A stretch of 64,000 nt of DNA from Spirosoma arboris (GCF_009754945.1 NZ_WPIN01000001.1:806001-870000); one strand, 5' to 3'; positions 26,368-35,228 are shown, counted from the stretch's first letter. Made by a program: numbers and translations. The notes: generated from the letters alone by a model not told the origin.

Positions 26368-27450
26368 TTAATCTCGCCGGGGGAGACGGTACAACTCGCG
26401 CCAGAGGTGGCAATTTTTTGTCAGCCAGTCGTACGTTAGGTGCGCCTGTTCCTGCCAATATTGTCCCGCATTTGCACTGCCTACCCATTTACTAGTAGGT
26501 GTCTCCCCCCGGCCGTAAAGCGTAACCTGCACATACAACCGGTTGCTGCCAGCCTGATAAAGCACGGCTTCACAATCAGCCTGATAGACCTCGTCTTCTG
26601 CATAGGGTTGATTAGACACGAGAAAATTTCCGTACTCACTCCAAACGATCTTCGTCTGTTGGCCGGTGACCGTGTTAAGGCATGACACGATTCGACTGGC
26701 ATCATGAAGTTCATCCACGAGCTGGACCGGTAGTACATCGGTTGGGTCCTGCGTGTCCAGCCATACCTGGTCGGCTTCCGTAGGCAGATTAAAGGGATTC
26801 GCGTCAAGCGTCCTTTCCGAATCAGAGCTTGACCAATAAAACCGATGATCTTTAAAATCAGCATAAAAGGCTGGCAGTACCTGTTTCAGTTCGGGTATCT
26901 GGTCGAAAAGCTGTTGAATGTCAGTATCGGCACGGCTACGCGTCTCCCCGCCATCGAAATTGCGTTCTTCCATATTAAAGGCGTCATCGTAAAGTTTCAT
27001 TGACTGCTTAATTGACGCAAGCAACTGATTGGGATGATCGGCACTCAAGATGAATCGTTGCTGCTCCTCAACAACAGGAGGCTCATTATGGAGTCCAACC
27101 ACTTCCGGGATGTGTTGAATCCATTCCTTCAGCGTAGTTGACAGTGTAAATTCATAACCTGCCTGATTCAAATTGAGATAGGTCAGGGAAGTCAACTGAC
27201 TCATCGACTCGGGTAGGGTAGGTAATTGGTTTTCAGACAAATCCAGTCGCGTCAAAGCAGTTAAATTTCCGAAGGCATCGGGCAACTGACTCACATGGCC
27301 GTGCGAGAGATTTAGTTCGGTCAGCCAGGTCATCCGGCAAACCTGGTCGATCAAATCGCTTGCCTGGCAATTGGAAAGATCCAGCACAGGCGTTCGCTGA
27401 GCCGCTGTCTGCTGAAGAAGTTGACGAATCTGGTTACGTCTGCGGGGCAT
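26368..27450 (-). CDS. Leucine-rich-repeat protein of unknown function
   Basis: I prefer the ATG at 27450 (MPRRRNQIRQLLQQ), giving 360 residues; an upstream ATG at 27513 is possible. Three to four LRR units occupy about residues 22-100, with the pattern LTELNLSHGHVSQLP and LTRLDLSENQLPTLP. The remaining about 250 residues are acidic and Trp/Tyr-rich with no motif I recognise. No signal peptide is seen, so it is likely cytoplasmic. It lies 84 bp downstream of an ankyrin gene and may share its transcript. It probably mediates protein binding. Confidence 0.75.
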   Translation of the reverse strand: MPRRRNQIRQLLQQTAAQRTPVLDLSNCQASDLIDQVCRMTWLTELNLSHGHVSQLPDAFGNLTALTRLDLSENQLPTLPESMSQLTSLTYLNLNQAGYEFTLSTTLKEWIQHIPEVVGLHNEPPVVEEQQRFILSADHPNQLLASIKQSMKLYDDAFNMEERNFDGGETRSRADTDIQQLFDQIPELKQVLPAFYADFKDHRFYWSSSDSERTLDANPFNLPTEADQVWLDTQDPTDVLPVQLVDELHDASRIVSCLNTVTGQQTKIVWSEYGNFLVSNQPYAEDEVYQADCEAVLYQAGSNRLYVQVTLYGRGETPTSKWVGSANAGQYWQEQAHLTYDWLTKNCHLWRELYRLPRRD

Positions 27451-27534
27451 TAGGAGTAGTGATTTTGAGGTTCGTTTTCTAGTGCCGTATTGGGCATATT
27501 TATTCCCTTTCAACGGGCAATTAATTCGTCAATG

Positions 27535-28167
27535 TCACACCTGCCGAAGCTCCATCAACATATGGTTCAAATAGTCGGCAATTTGCCTGGCTTCGATGGC
27601 CTCAAGGCTACTCATTACACCCTCTAAACCAGCCTGAATCAGCAAATCGACCCTATTGGCAGGGTGAGTCAGATCAGCACCCGATTCCACTAAAAGCTTA
27701 ACTACCTCCAGACTCCCTCCGTAGGGCGTTACCGCATAGTCTAATGCCGTAGAATAATTCTCATCGACCCTGTCGACATCAATCCCCTGATCAATGAGGA
27801 AGCGCATCGACGTGATATCCAAATGCCGGGCAGCCCTAAACCAGGCTTTTTCCCAGTTGTCGTCTGTGCTCAGCAAATCAGCCGGCAAAATCTCGCCAAG
27901 ACAATTATTAAGCTGGACTACAGCTCTTGCATACGGCTTCAGAGCAGGAGTAAGCTGTACCTGATTAAGGCGCAAATCGTATTGATATGTTACGCCATGA
28001 ACGGGATCATCCCATGCAAACACAGGAGTCGGGTTAACTTGAGTGTACTGGGATAGGAAAGCCTGTTTTGTGGGGGCATGTGGCGTATCAATCAGTCGTT
28101 TAGATGCCCGAATACAAAGCCAGATAGCCTCTAAAACCCACTCCGAAAACACGATAGGTTTAGTCAT
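27535..28167 (-). CDS. Ankyrin-repeat protein
   Basis: The ATG at 28167 is preferred (210 residues), because the longer frame overlaps the upstream gene. Residues about 115-185 form two or three ankyrin units (ARHLDITSMRFLIDQGIDVD, then YSTALDYAV and LEVVKLLVESGADL). The N-terminal part has a WVLEAIWLCIRASKRLID helix and is otherwise not recognised. Ankyrin proteins are binding modules, so no reaction is implied. It starts 13 bp after the beta-propeller gene, suggesting an operon of three interaction-type proteins. Confidence 0.78.
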   Translation of the reverse strand: MTKPIVFSEWVLEAIWLCIRASKRLIDTPHAPTKQAFLSQYTQVNPTPVFAWDDPVHGVTYQYDLRLNQVQLTPALKPYARAVVQLNNCLGEILPADLLSTDDNWEKAWFRAARHLDITSMRFLIDQGIDVDRVDENYSTALDYAVTPYGGSLEVVKLLVESGADLTHPANRVDLLIQAGLEGVMSSLEAIEARQIADYLNHMLMELRQV

Positions 28168-28180
28168 GATAAGTACGCCG

Positions 28181-28912
28181 TTACACTCGCTTATAGACAT
28201 TGTTAAACTGGTCGATATACCAGGGGACGCCCTCGGGACTGATCGCCACGCGCACTGGGGTGTTAATAATATCAGGGATACCTACCCACGGATCAGTCGT
28301 CTGGTAGGTATAACTAGCTCCGTAAATACGAAAGTCAATGCTTATAATACAGACTGTATAGTTGGACGATGCACTGATATCCCGAGCCTTTCCAAGAATG
28401 GTCATGGGCGTGTCACTTCGGAATCGATAGATGTCCAGGCTCCTGGTAACGATCCACGGATTACCGTGTGAATCGACGGCTAACCGGGCGCCATGACCGG
28501 GAAGTGCTTGTGTATACTCCCCATAGTCGCCCAGCGTGAGTTTATAAAGCCTGTTATCAGCCGTATAGGTATCGGAACCCAGCCAGTAGAATGAACCGTC
28601 ACCTCCATAACCAGCCTCAAGAGCATAGGTGGCACCAGGGGTAAAATTTTGGGTGTATAAATTGTATTGATTAAGCCGCCCATCGGGGGAAATTAAGCTC
28701 GCATATAACCCATTTGTGTTCAGCGCCACACCCGACACATTCGAATCCTGACTAACGCGTTGAGGCAATCCCTGCTGATCAAGTTTATAGAGGCACTGGC
28801 CATAATCTCCCGGCTCTTCCCCTAACAAGTACACATCGCCGGTATTGGTTATCCCAAGATCGCTTGCCGAAAAAGGTAACTGTTGCCACTGAGAACCTCG
28901 AAAAAAGTCCAT
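28181..28912 (-). CDS. Probable tectonin-like beta-propeller protein
   Basis: The 243-residue protein starts MDFFRGSQWQQLPFSASDLGITNTGDVYLL. Repeating units of about 40 residues carry a W-x-x-L-P-x-x-A opening, a D-I/L-G or G-x-x-G-x-x-Y/W strand pair and a final polar turn (GLPQRVSQDSNVSGVALNTNGLY and TPMTILGKARDISASSNYTV). This fits a five- or six-bladed tectonin/tachylectin-like propeller. No signal peptide is seen. Such folds bind sugars or proteins. It lies directly upstream of the ankyrin gene. Family assignment is by pattern only. Confidence 0.65.
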   Translation of the reverse strand: MDFFRGSQWQQLPFSASDLGITNTGDVYLLGEEPGDYGQCLYKLDQQGLPQRVSQDSNVSGVALNTNGLYASLISPDGRLNQYNLYTQNFTPGATYALEAGYGGDGSFYWLGSDTYTADNRLYKLTLGDYGEYTQALPGHGARLAVDSHGNPWIVTRSLDIYRFRSDTPMTILGKARDISASSNYTVCIISIDFRIYGASYTYQTTDPWVGIPDIINTPVRVAISPEGVPWYIDQFNNVYKRV

Positions 28913-29036
28913 GTCGTAGTAGGTTAGAAGGAACCGAAGTTACGACAGGAAGTAGGGGCCTGAGGTTGAATCTAGGTAAGAGGATGGTTTGACTTTAAGG
29001 GTGGTACCTGTAGCCCTGCAAGTGGCATTGCGCTAA

Positions 29037-29396
29037 TCACTTCCAATCCTGAACAGGCGGATAAATATATACCTTGTCTACCAGACCATCCAGATAGACC
29101 TCTTTAATCGCATAGGCCGTTTCGTTGGCCAGAAAAGCAACTTTGCCCAGATACATTCCCTCAATACCTGTCAACACTGTTGTGATGTAATAGGGAAAGT
29201 CGGCCAGGGTACGATAGATGGATTTGGGTTGGGTAAAGAGCAGCCTAAATCCGCTGAAGCGAAGCTCCACTCTAAAGATGTACTCGTCCGTTTCTACCTC
29301 ATCGACGGTCCAGGCCTGAATGTAAAACCCATTAATATGGTCTTGATTCGCGACAAAGTCAGCGATTCGATTTCGTAGTTGGGCGAAGTCCTGCAT
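29037..29396 (-). CDS. Conserved-looking small protein, function unknown
   Basis: The 119-residue acidic soluble protein (MQDFAQLRNRIADFVANQDH) alternates helices and beta strands (YIFRVELRFSGFRLLF, FPYYITTVLTGIEGMYLG, DKVYIYPP) and has no signal peptide or motif I recognise. It lies 124 bp upstream of the beta-propeller gene on the same strand. Codon use resembles its neighbours, and the frame is bounded by clear start and stop, so I consider it real. No function can be assigned. Confidence 0.6.
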   Translation of the reverse strand: MQDFAQLRNRIADFVANQDHINGFYIQAWTVDEVETDEYIFRVELRFSGFRLLFTQPKSIYRTLADFPYYITTVLTGIEGMYLGKVAFLANETAYAIKEVYLDGLVDKVYIYPPVQDWK

Positions 29397-29489
29397 ACGC
29401 TTTACCGGTTTAAATATTGATCATGATTTATTATCATGATTCGCCAGGATAACGGTTTAAGAGCATAGCTGGTTGCAATACCACGAAGG

Positions 29490-31115
29490 TTAAGCACCCG
29501 CAACCAACGTCCTAGTAAACTCCGGCCTTACTCGTTTCTTAGAAGCCTGTTCATACCCATAACCTATCGCCAATAAAGCTCCTTCCTGATAGGCTCCGGC
29601 GATGAAGGATAAACCGACGGGGAGGCTGTGGACAGTGCCCATCGGAATGGTCAGGTGCGGGTAGCCTGCCATAGCCGCTGGTGGGCAGAAGTAAAAGCCA
29701 GTGTCGTAGTCACCGTTGATCAGGTCGATGCAACCCGCTGGGCCGATGCTGGTACCGGCGATGGCATCCAGCTTGTTCGCTGTCATGAGTTGGTCGATAC
29801 GTTGGCGCCAGCTTCGTGTTTTGGCCAGGGCTTCGGTGTATTCTTTACTGGTCAGGTCGCCTTTGGCTTCGCTGCTTTCGAGGGTTTCCTGCTTGAAAAA
29901 TGGCATCGCTTTGGCCTGGTTCTGCTTATTGAAGGCAATCACATCGGTCAGCGATTTTACCTGTGCATTTGCTTTCGACAAATAGCGGTTCAGACCATCT
30001 TTAAACTCGTATTGCAGGACAGTAAATTCGGCTCCGCCCGTTTCCTGAAGCCCTTTTCGCAACTCAACTTCGACAACCGTTGCACCCTGTTTTTTCAGAA
30101 CGTCAATGGCCAATTTGTATAAAGCAACCACATCTTCATGCCCTTCCAGAAACGACTTCTCGATGCCAATCCGCTTGCCTTTCAGACTGTCGGCTTTTAG
30201 AAACGGTGTATAATCGGTTACGCTTTTCCCCCGACTTTCGAGCGTGACCGCGTCGGCTGGATCAACGCCGACCAGCGCGCCCAGTAGAATAGCCGCATCG
30301 GTCACGGTTCGGGCCATTGGTCCAGCGGTGTCTTGTGTATGCGAGATGGGAATGATACCGCTACGACTAACCAGTCCGACGGTTGGCTTAAGGCCGACGA
30401 GTCCGCAATGCGACGAAGGGGCAATGACGGAACCATCGGTTTCGGTGCCTACGGACACGGCACACAAATTGGCCGATGTTGCCGAACCAGATCCTGAACT
30501 AGATCCGCTTGGATTACGATCCAATACGTATGGATTGCGGGTTTGTCCGCCCCGGCTACTCCAGCCACTGGTAGAGCGGTTTGAGCGGAAGTTGGCCCAC
30601 TCGCTGAGGTTGGTTTTTCCCAGAATGACAGCGCCTGCCTTCCGTAATTGGGCGACGATAAACGCGTCCTGAGTCGCTTTGTGTCCTTCGAGAGCTAGCG
30701 ACCCGGCGGTGGTCATCATCTGATCGCCGGTGTCGATATTGTCTTTGATGAGTACCGGAATACCGTGCATCGGGCCACGAAGTTTTCCTGACTTTCGTTC
30801 CTGATCCATCGCTTTGGCTATCGTGAGGGCCTCGGGATTTACTTCAATGATGGCGTTAAGATGAGGCCCTTTTTTATCGATGGCGTCTATGCGGTCTAAA
30901 TAGAGTTTTGTAATCGCTTCGGACGTATACTCGCCTGATTGCATTTTTTGTTGCAGGTCGTTGATGGTTAGTTCATTGAGCGCAAAATCATCAACAAAAG
31001 GAGCTACTCCATTTTCAAGATTCTCCGACTTGGGCGACGCGCAGGCAGTTGCAGCTACTGTACTGGCTGAAACCGAAACGACTGAACTGGCTTTGATAAA
31101 ACTCCGACGATTCAT
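29490..31115 (-). CDS. Amidase-signature family amidase, Tat-exported
   Basis: The 541-residue enzyme starts MNRRSFIKASS, a twin-arginine type signal, with a possible lipobox Cys at ATACAS. The Ser-cisSer-Lys triad is visible: the Lys in GIPVLIKDNIDTG, the Gly/Ser-rich NPSGSSSGSGSATS, and the catalytic Ser region VGTETDGSVIAPSSHCGLVGLKPTVG. It is full length for amidase-signature enzymes, which hydrolyse amides, including peptide amides. It is a single gene; a hairpin and a short ORF lie upstream. Confidence 0.92.
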   Translation of the reverse strand: MNRRSFIKASSVVSVSASTVAATACASPKSENLENGVAPFVDDFALNELTINDLQQKMQSGEYTSEAITKLYLDRIDAIDKKGPHLNAIIEVNPEALTIAKAMDQERKSGKLRGPMHGIPVLIKDNIDTGDQMMTTAGSLALEGHKATQDAFIVAQLRKAGAVILGKTNLSEWANFRSNRSTSGWSSRGGQTRNPYVLDRNPSGSSSGSGSATSANLCAVSVGTETDGSVIAPSSHCGLVGLKPTVGLVSRSGIIPISHTQDTAGPMARTVTDAAILLGALVGVDPADAVTLESRGKSVTDYTPFLKADSLKGKRIGIEKSFLEGHEDVVALYKLAIDVLKKQGATVVEVELRKGLQETGGAEFTVLQYEFKDGLNRYLSKANAQVKSLTDVIAFNKQNQAKAMPFFKQETLESSEAKGDLTSKEYTEALAKTRSWRQRIDQLMTANKLDAIAGTSIGPAGCIDLINGDYDTGFYFCPPAAMAGYPHLTIPMGTVHSLPVGLSFIAGAYQEGALLAIGYGYEQASKKRVRPEFTRTLVAGA

Positions 31116-31210
31116 AAAGCGAAATGGGGCTGACAGAAACCCACAATTTAGGATATTTTAGACTGCCTTAGTCAACCCGTTTAGAGTTCTTCTTGCAACG
31201 TACTATAAAA

Positions 31211-31327
31211 CTTAAATTGAATTGTATTTTGTGTGACCCCGATGGGGTCAAAAGTTTATAGGAATGGGCGTCTTTCTATAAACATCTGACCCCATCGGGG
31301 TCACACAGGAAATACAATTCAATTTAA
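31211..31327. terminator. Long inverted repeat with nested palindrome
   Basis: Arms of about 52 bp (from 31211 and back from 31327) pair almost fully, with a short loop around 31264-31274. Each arm contains the self-complementary GACCCCGATGGGGTC, so a cruciform or a two-hairpin structure is also possible. The stop codon (31324-31326) of the short upstream ORF lies in the arm. It would end the minus-strand ankyrin transcript before the amidase gene. Confidence 0.7.
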
Positions 31328-31539
31328 GCTAACAGAGTATCTTCCTTCACCGAAACCGCAGCACCTGCCGCATAAATCGACAGACTATAGATCGCGCTAT
31401 CGGTTGGTAAACCCAACAGAGTAAGTTGGATTGACAGATCAATAAGCCGAGTAGATTCAGATGGAACCAGTAAAGATGGCGACCAAGCGTAATACCGTAT
31501 TGTATCATTCGGATAGCTTTTCTTGATGTCCCGAAACAA
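31324..31539 (-). CDS. Possible short protein following the ankyrin gene
   Basis: An open frame of about 71 residues continues just after the ankyrin stop codon. It has no ATG; a TTG at 31539, 1 bp past the TGA, would start it. The peptide looks protein-like (SYPNDTIRYYAWSPSLLVP, then LIDLSIQLTLLGLPTDSAIYSLSIYAAG) and its stop lies in a hairpin arm, as for other real genes here. It may be a translationally coupled gene or a tail separated from the ankyrin protein by an old frameshift. No function is assigned. Confidence 0.35.
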   Translation of the reverse strand: MFRDIKKSYPNDTIRYYAWSPSLLVPSESTRLIDLSIQLTLLGLPTDSAIYSLSIYAAGAAVSVKEDTLLA

Positions 31540-31540
31540 A

Positions 31541-32803
31541 TCATGAGTTCGCGCCGTGCTTCCGAAACACTTCCTCAATACGTGTTCGTTTTGTTGGCGA
31601 GAGGGTATCCTGTTGCGCTAACCAGTCCAGTGTACCGGGTTCAATTAGAGCACCCGCGTTGAGTAATACCTCAACAATGGGAACGTAATCAAGGTCGGGA
31701 TTTCCGTTAACGACGCACCACAGCGCCTGACTCAATACGGTTCCGCCGTAACCATTTTTGACTTCGAGCGGGGTGTTTCGGTCTATCAGCCACTTCACCA
31801 TGTCGAGTTGGCCGCTAAGTACGGCGACGTGCAGACTGGTTTGTCCGTCAGTATCCTGGGCGTTTGGGTTAACCCCCTTGCTTAATAAAAATTCGGCAAC
31901 GGTTATATGCCCGTAGGTGCAGGCGTACAGGAAAGCACGCTCCAATTGCGCCGTTGGCTCTTTAGGTACTCCCCAAACCGATGTATCGGACTCGTTTGGG
32001 AAATATTGGCCGTCTTCCGAAAAAAAGCTCTTTACCAATTTGAGTCGCCCTAATCCGGCGGCAGCGACGATACTGTCTATACGTGCGCCATTTCGTCTTA
32101 ATGTCTCGGCGGCTTCCGGGCATCCGTTTGCCAGTGCGGCCATGAGCGGTGGCCAGCCGGTTGGCGTGCAATCGATGTCGGCACCGTAATTCAGCAACGT
32201 GTCGATCAATGGAATTTGTACGCCAGCCTGCTTCGGATGGATGCTTGTAGCTACCAGGCCGAGCGTTGTGCCTTTTCCGTATGTGTCGGCTAAGGCGTCG
32301 ACTTCGGCACCGGCTTTGAGCAATATACGGGCTACGTCAACAGCGTTTCGGGGTGATTTCTGACGATAATTCTCAACACCATTTGCCCCAATGTAATGAA
32401 GAAGCATTGCTCGATGTACCCGCGTCGAACGCATCCGAATCAACGTCGGATTTGCCCGCAGCAGCGAATCAAGTGTAGTTGTCTCTCCATTGATAATTGC
32501 TTCAACAGCCGATTCGAATTGCCAGACCGATGAATCTGCCTGCGTTACGTCATTGATATACTCAATCAGCTTTTCCCACGTCTCGAAACCATATAGTCGG
32601 GCAACGAGTTGTTGGGAGTCGTTCAGATTAAATTCGCCATCCTGATTAGTTGCCTTTGACCAGTTTCGGAAACTAAGATGATGTTCATTGAACTGTCGAA
32701 TAAAGCTGGAATTTCCTGATTGATAACTTGTTAAAACTTCCTCAGCCTGTTTCTCGTAGTGGCTCAAGGGGGCATCGAATGGTAGAGGTTGTATAGGTGG
32801 CAT
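31541..32803 (-). CDS. Ankyrin-repeat protein, 420 residues
   Basis: The N-terminal about 95 residues are helical (LSHYEKQAEEVLTSYQSGN, then WEKLIEYINDVTQ). From about residue 105 to 410 there are eight or so ankyrin units, clearest at ARILLKAGAEVDALADTYG, DTLLNYGADIDCTPTGWPPL, AEFLLSKGVNPNAQDTDGQT and DMVKWLIDRNTPLEVKNGYG. The N-terminal pattern is common in Bacteroidota ankyrin proteins. There is no signal peptide. A binding role is likely. The final residues overlap no other convincing gene. The gene lies upstream of the amidase and is separated from it by a strong hairpin. Confidence 0.85.
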   Translation of the reverse strand: MPPIQPLPFDAPLSHYEKQAEEVLTSYQSGNSSFIRQFNEHHLSFRNWSKATNQDGEFNLNDSQQLVARLYGFETWEKLIEYINDVTQADSSVWQFESAVEAIINGETTTLDSLLRANPTLIRMRSTRVHRAMLLHYIGANGVENYRQKSPRNAVDVARILLKAGAEVDALADTYGKGTTLGLVATSIHPKQAGVQIPLIDTLLNYGADIDCTPTGWPPLMAALANGCPEAAETLRRNGARIDSIVAAAGLGRLKLVKSFFSEDGQYFPNESDTSVWGVPKEPTAQLERAFLYACTYGHITVAEFLLSKGVNPNAQDTDGQTSLHVAVLSGQLDMVKWLIDRNTPLEVKNGYGGTVLSQALWCVVNGNPDLDYVPIVEVLLNAGALIEPGTLDWLAQQDTLSPTKRTRIEEVFRKHGANS

Positions 32804-32847
32804 TCGGGCAAATGAGTAGGAAGGGTGGTTGAGTCTACAAGTGGAAA

Positions 32848-32877
32848 AACTCGCGGGAGTGTCTACTCCCGCGAGTT
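32848..32877 (-). terminator. Intrinsic-type terminator of the 33355 gene
   Basis: A perfect 13-bp stem (32848-32860 with 32865-32877) has a 4-base loop. On the minus strand it is followed by a T-run, and it lies 26 bp past the stop of the gene ending at 32903. It indicates that the small gene forms its own transcript. Confidence 0.8.
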
Positions 32878-32902
32878 GGTACGTACGCAGATCGTGATTT
32901 GC

Positions 32903-33355
32903 TTAAGCTAGCGCCCGAGAGAACAGACCCACACGCTCGCGGAGCAAATAGCTACCGATGTCGGTGCGGAGGTTGCCGTTGAGGGTAAAGGCTCGCAACT
33001 CGGGAGACAGATTGGCGTATTTGTCCAGCGCCTTGAACCAGGCGCTCCGATCCAGGTAAGGTGCCAACAGAATACGAGCCTGGCTCAGCGCACGGTGCTG
33101 CCGGGGCGACCAGATTGGGCGCTGCCGATAAATGTATCCCTGACCATTCAGCAGATCGGGCAGAGATTGTGGCGGTGCCATTGGAACTAGCTCGGCCAGC
33201 AGATACAAACCTAATTCAACGTTAAGCAAGCGATTCGCCACCATGCCCGGTAATGCGTGCCGAAACCGAATTCGGCTGGCCAGCGGCTCCTGCCAGCGTA
33301 ACAAACTAGCAAGGGCTGGGCGAGCAACAGGGGCGGTGGTGAGGAGCGTGTTCAT
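32903..33355 (-). CDS. Small protein A, paralogue of the 35291-35686 product
   Basis: The 150-residue soluble protein has a conserved core, LLNVELGLYLLAELVPMAP followed by LPDLL, then RQHRALSQARILLAPYL. This core aligns with LVDLELGLFLLQQLHPDAP and LTPKQKKYLNRGRLLLSHF in the product at 35291-35686, so the two are paralogues. It looks all-helical, with no signal peptide or catalytic motif. The gene has its own promoter with an inverted-repeat operator and its own terminator. I do not recognise the family. The shared operator and location next to a PARP-like gene suggest a common response. Confidence 0.65.
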   Translation of the reverse strand: MNTLLTTAPVARPALASLLRWQEPLASRIRFRHALPGMVANRLLNVELGLYLLAELVPMAPPQSLPDLLNGQGYIYRQRPIWSPRQHRALSQARILLAPYLDRSAWFKALDKYANLSPELRAFTLNGNLRTDIGSYLLRERVGLFSRALA

Positions 33356-33380
33356 TTGTATGTTTGTTTATTGTTCTATA

Positions 33381-33417
33381 CAAATATCATCCCACTAGAA
33401 CGTAATCTTTTTACGTT
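33381..33417 (-). promoter_or_regulatory. Promoter and inverted-repeat operator, copy 1
   Basis: AACGTAATCTTTTTACGTT (33399-33417) is a perfect 7-bp inverted repeat with a 5-bp spacer. On the minus strand, GATATTTG (33381-33388) matches seven of eight positions of TAnnTTTG, and the operator begins 11 bp from it, over the expected -33 element. The operator edge is exactly 44 bp from the start codon at 33355. The same arrangement occurs at 35712-35748. Confidence 0.72.
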
Positions 33418-33469
33418 GTACTATTTTTTTGAAATTATTTTTGCCTGTCTGATAATGAGTTCAGGGTAA

Positions 33470-33560
33470 AATTTTTTTCGACAGGATTTACAGGATAAAA
33501 CAGGATTATTCACTTGAACAACTAATCCTGTTTTATCCTGTAAATCCTGTCGAAAAAATT
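33470..33560. repeat. Inverted repeat of the ACAGGATTTACAGG family
   Basis: Arms 33470-33508 and 33523-33560 are complementary with one extra T in the left arm. The core ACAGGATAAAACAGGATT style sequence occurs again at 40668-40746 and partly at 37481-37588. The stop codon of the small gene at 33559 sits at the arm edge, so it can act as that operon's terminator. Confidence 0.75.
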
Positions 33561-33816
33561 AATTGTTGATCGGCTGGGGAATCGCGAATTTGGGGAAGGA
33601 GTAGACCCGGTGCTTACCGTTGTCCTGAACGGCCCAGCTTTCCCAGAAACAGATTACCAGGAGCCATTGCGAGACATCGGCCTGACGGGCTTCGTAGCCA
33701 CGTTGACGTAGCGACTTTTTTACGTCCAGTGTAGTTGTACTGCCATTGGCCAGGATAAGCGCCGTGGCCACAAATCGGATGACGAGTGGATCTAATTTTT
33801 TACGTTGTGCCTCCAT
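33559..33816 (-). CDS. Small possible winged-helix protein next to the PARP gene
   Basis: The ATG at 33816 gives 85 residues (MEAQRKKLDPLVIRFVATAL); the start is 1 bp past the PARP-like gene's stop, so translation is probably coupled. Helices at about 8-22 and 28-40 (TTLDVKKSLRQRGY), a third helix (ADVSQWLLVICF) and a terminal strand pair (WAVQDNGKHRVYSF) resemble a winged helix fold. No DNA-binding motif can be proved by eye. It ends in a strong hairpin. It may regulate or assist the PARP-like enzyme. Confidence 0.6.
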   Translation of the reverse strand: MEAQRKKLDPLVIRFVATALILANGSTTTLDVKKSLRQRGYEARQADVSQWLLVICFWESWAVQDNGKHRVYSFPKFAIPQPINN

Positions 33817-33817
33817 G

Positions 33818-35176
33818 TTACGATTTGATTCTGACGATGTACCGAACTGTACATTGCGCCTGGTTGTAAACAATAAATTCGTTCTTCTGCAGACTAACTC
33901 CCTGACGGGCAAACACCGAATCGTAGCGGGTATCCAGTTTTTTTAAGGCATCGCCATCCAATCGCATATGATGAGATTCATGCTTCGTCAGTTCCAATTG
34001 CTCCCCAACATGGACTTCGTAAATGGCCAGATACGCTTCACTCTGCCGACCGTTGGCCCAAACCGAACCATTCAGCGAGGTGTAGTTGAGTGACTTACTA
34101 AATTGGTCAGCGAAATAGATGCCATACCCGAACATTTTGCCTGTAATAATCGCGTTGGCTGGACGTAGCACTAAGCCATTTTTTAGAATTGACAGCCAGT
34201 TTTCGCTCCGGCTTCCGTGCCAGAGGGCCAGCGTTTTACGATTCTGTTGTTTGCTTACATAGGCATTGAAGGCCGCGTCAGTAGCGGCATGGCGCACACT
34301 AAAAGCCGCGTCGAATTTGTCTGCATCGTCCCCCATCATTTTCTTGATGAGCTTCAGTACGTTGTTGTCCGTTTCGGGCTCAATCGTCAGATTCATGCTT
34401 TCGAGCAGCGTAGGCGGAGTCTGATTTGATGCTGTCGGAACAGGCGATAATTCGACCTGCCCGCGCATGACATCGAGCGTGGATTGCTCGTTGGCAAGGT
34501 GATCGCGGAGAGGTTGCAGATCGTCGGCCGATTGAGGAGTTTCGCTGGCCAGATGTTGACCTACGTGGGTCATCCGGCGCGGAATTACTTTGAACAGGTC
34601 GAGGAGTTTGGCGTTGTAGGCGCTTGTGTCCATGCCCACCATCAATTGCGCGGCTAATGCATCAAGCATTTGCTGAGCGGTTTCAACCTGCCTGCGCGTT
34701 ACCTGCTGAGCCGAAACGACATAATTCTGGAAAATAGACAGATTGGCTAATTCCAACAGTCGACTCATCAGACCACGCACTGCTGGTTCGGCAATGGTGC
34801 TGGCATCTGTTGCTGGACTGGATTCTGCGTAAAGGTGAGTCTGGTCGGTGTAGCCTTTGGCTTTTTTTTCGCGGAGTTTCTGATTCCACTGCGCTATTGG
34901 ATGGGTGGCTTTATTGCGAAAGCCACCCACCCGGCCGTAAAATACATCGAACGTACCGTTCTCATTTTCACGCATTTCATAGTATTTGTTGTTGTTTTCA
35001 GCAGTCACCATAATCAGCTTCACCGTCCGAAGATTCGGGTTAGGCGATTCGGCTGGCGAAGGCTTATCCTGTTCAGCAGAAGAAAGGGCCAGTGTATTCG
35101 GATGTGGACGCACGGTGGCATCGGTATCGACTGGGGCAGGGCGGTTCCATACCCGTTGGAGCAACTGGTTCAGCAT
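33818..35176 (-). CDS. PARP-like ADP-ribosyltransferase with WGR domain
   Basis: The 452-residue protein follows the PARP1 core order. A WGR-like domain spans about 52-113 (YYEMRENENGTFDVFYGRVG), an all-helical segment resembling the PARP regulatory domain about 135-245, and the catalytic domain about 270-452. The H-Y-E triad is visible: H320 in LWHGSR, Y354 in GYGIYFAD and E433 in KNEFIVY, with the following NQAQCTVRYIVRI matching the PARP1 C-terminus closely. The retained Glu makes chain formation possible. It would transfer ADP-ribose from NAD+ onto protein or DNA, and WGR suggests nucleic-acid-dependent activation. It is 114 bp downstream of small protein B and followed by a coupled small gene. 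Confidence 0.88.
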   Translation of the reverse strand: MLNQLLQRVWNRPAPVDTDATVRPHPNTLALSSAEQDKPSPAESPNPNLRTVKLIMVTAENNNKYYEMRENENGTFDVFYGRVGGFRNKATHPIAQWNQKLREKKAKGYTDQTHLYAESSPATDASTIAEPAVRGLMSRLLELANLSIFQNYVVSAQQVTRRQVETAQQMLDALAAQLMVGMDTSAYNAKLLDLFKVIPRRMTHVGQHLASETPQSADDLQPLRDHLANEQSTLDVMRGQVELSPVPTASNQTPPTLLESMNLTIEPETDNNVLKLIKKMMGDDADKFDAAFSVRHAATDAAFNAYVSKQQNRKTLALWHGSRSENWLSILKNGLVLRPANAIITGKMFGYGIYFADQFSKSLNYTSLNGSVWANGRQSEAYLAIYEVHVGEQLELTKHESHHMRLDGDALKKLDTRYDSVFARQGVSLQKNEFIVYNQAQCTVRYIVRIKS

Positions 35177-35228
35177 AGTTTTAGTCAGGATTTGTCAAGA
35201 ATGGTTTGGAGTAGTTAGTCGCCAGGCA

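Noticed and set aside
29628..30122. Plus-strand open frame of 164 codons within the amidase gene
   Set aside because: It is opposite a clear amidase with a complete Ser-Ser-Lys triad, and no features support it.
31347..31544. ATG-started frame overlapping the ankyrin stop
   Set aside because: The peptide (MICFGTSRKAIRM...) is Arg/Cys/Leu-rich and less protein-like than the other frame at 31324-31539.
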